Below, in pieces: positions 30,474-30,515 of a stretch of DNA of 30,515 nucleotides. A model generated the notes under the pieces. It made no database searches. It worked only from the letters and a program-made list of their open reading frames with translations, and had not been told where the DNA came from. The first letter of the stretch is position 1; each line of letters begins with the position of its first letter. The DNA is from Clostridiales bacterium UBA4821 (GTDB taxonomy: Bacteria > Bacillota > Clostridia > Acetivibrionales > UBA4821), in the NCBI GenBank assembly GCA_002402315.1, contig DHFP01000129.1:1-30515 (forward strand), given 5' to 3'. Both the position numbers and the translations under genes were made by a program.

Positions 30474-30515
30474 TAACTTTTTTTAACCTTCACCGTTGTT
30501 TTGCAGCTGAATAGA

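Overview
This window looks like chromosomal DNA of a motile, Gram-positive, low-to-moderate GC clostridium (class Clostridia). Its gene families and order resemble the cellulolytic Acetivibrio/Ruminiclostridium group, but that placement is an inference from family content and not from a database match. The evidence is the Bacillus/Clostridium-type flagellar block (flgM, flgN, flgK, flgL, a DUF6470 gene, fliW, csrA, flagellin), AGGAGG ribosome-binding sites, S-box, L10-leader and T-box RNAs, and a citramalate synthase. Every gene except one HD-GYP gene is on the minus strand.

Layout from left to right (transcription mostly right to left). (1) 1-10.5 kb is the late flagellar cluster. It holds a partial flagellin, an NAD-dependent sugar epimerase, csrA, fliW, a DUF4910 peptidase-like protein, a DUF6470 protein, flgL, two tandem and strikingly different flgK genes, flgN, flgM and a yvyF-type gene. 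Sigma-D (sigma-28) type promoters lie in front of flagellin and flgM, and paired CsrA sites lie in the flagellin leader. (2) 10.5-14 kb holds comF, recD2 and a tiny membrane-anchored glycosyltransferase-like protein. (3) 14.1-15.2 kb holds a plus-strand HD-GYP c-di-GMP phosphodiesterase that shares a bidirectional terminator with metK. (4) 15.2-17.1 kb holds metK under a SAM-I riboswitch and a small ferritin-like protein whose ribosome-binding site is buried in a perfect 14-bp hairpin. (5) 17.1-20.6 kb is the ribosomal/translocation cluster rpmG-secE-nusG-rplK-rplA-rplJ-rplL, with an L10 leader but no rpoB after rplL. (6) 20.9-21.6 kb is a PilZ-domain c-di-GMP receptor. (7) 21.7-30.5 kb is a branched-chain amino-acid operon, ilvB-ilvN-ilvC-leuA-cimA-leuC-leuD, controlled by a T-box leader with a readable CUC (Leu) specifier.

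How the genes fit together. FlgM/sigma-D and FliW/CsrA would time flagellin production. FlgN is the expected chaperone for FlgK and FlgL, which join hook and filament. The HD-GYP and PilZ proteins could connect c-di-GMP to motility. The ilv/leu genes make leucine and valine, and cimA supplies a pyruvate-plus-acetyl-CoA route to isoleucine.

The most unusual items are: an apparent von Willebrand factor A domain inside the second FlgK; an EF-hand-like calcium loop in the first FlgK; a DUF4910 protein with apparent active-site losses; the ribosome-binding-site hairpin before the ferritin-like gene; and three palindromic intergenic elements. I saw no tRNA, rRNA, CRISPR array, transposase or prophage gene. 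No complete new defence or mobile system is evident.
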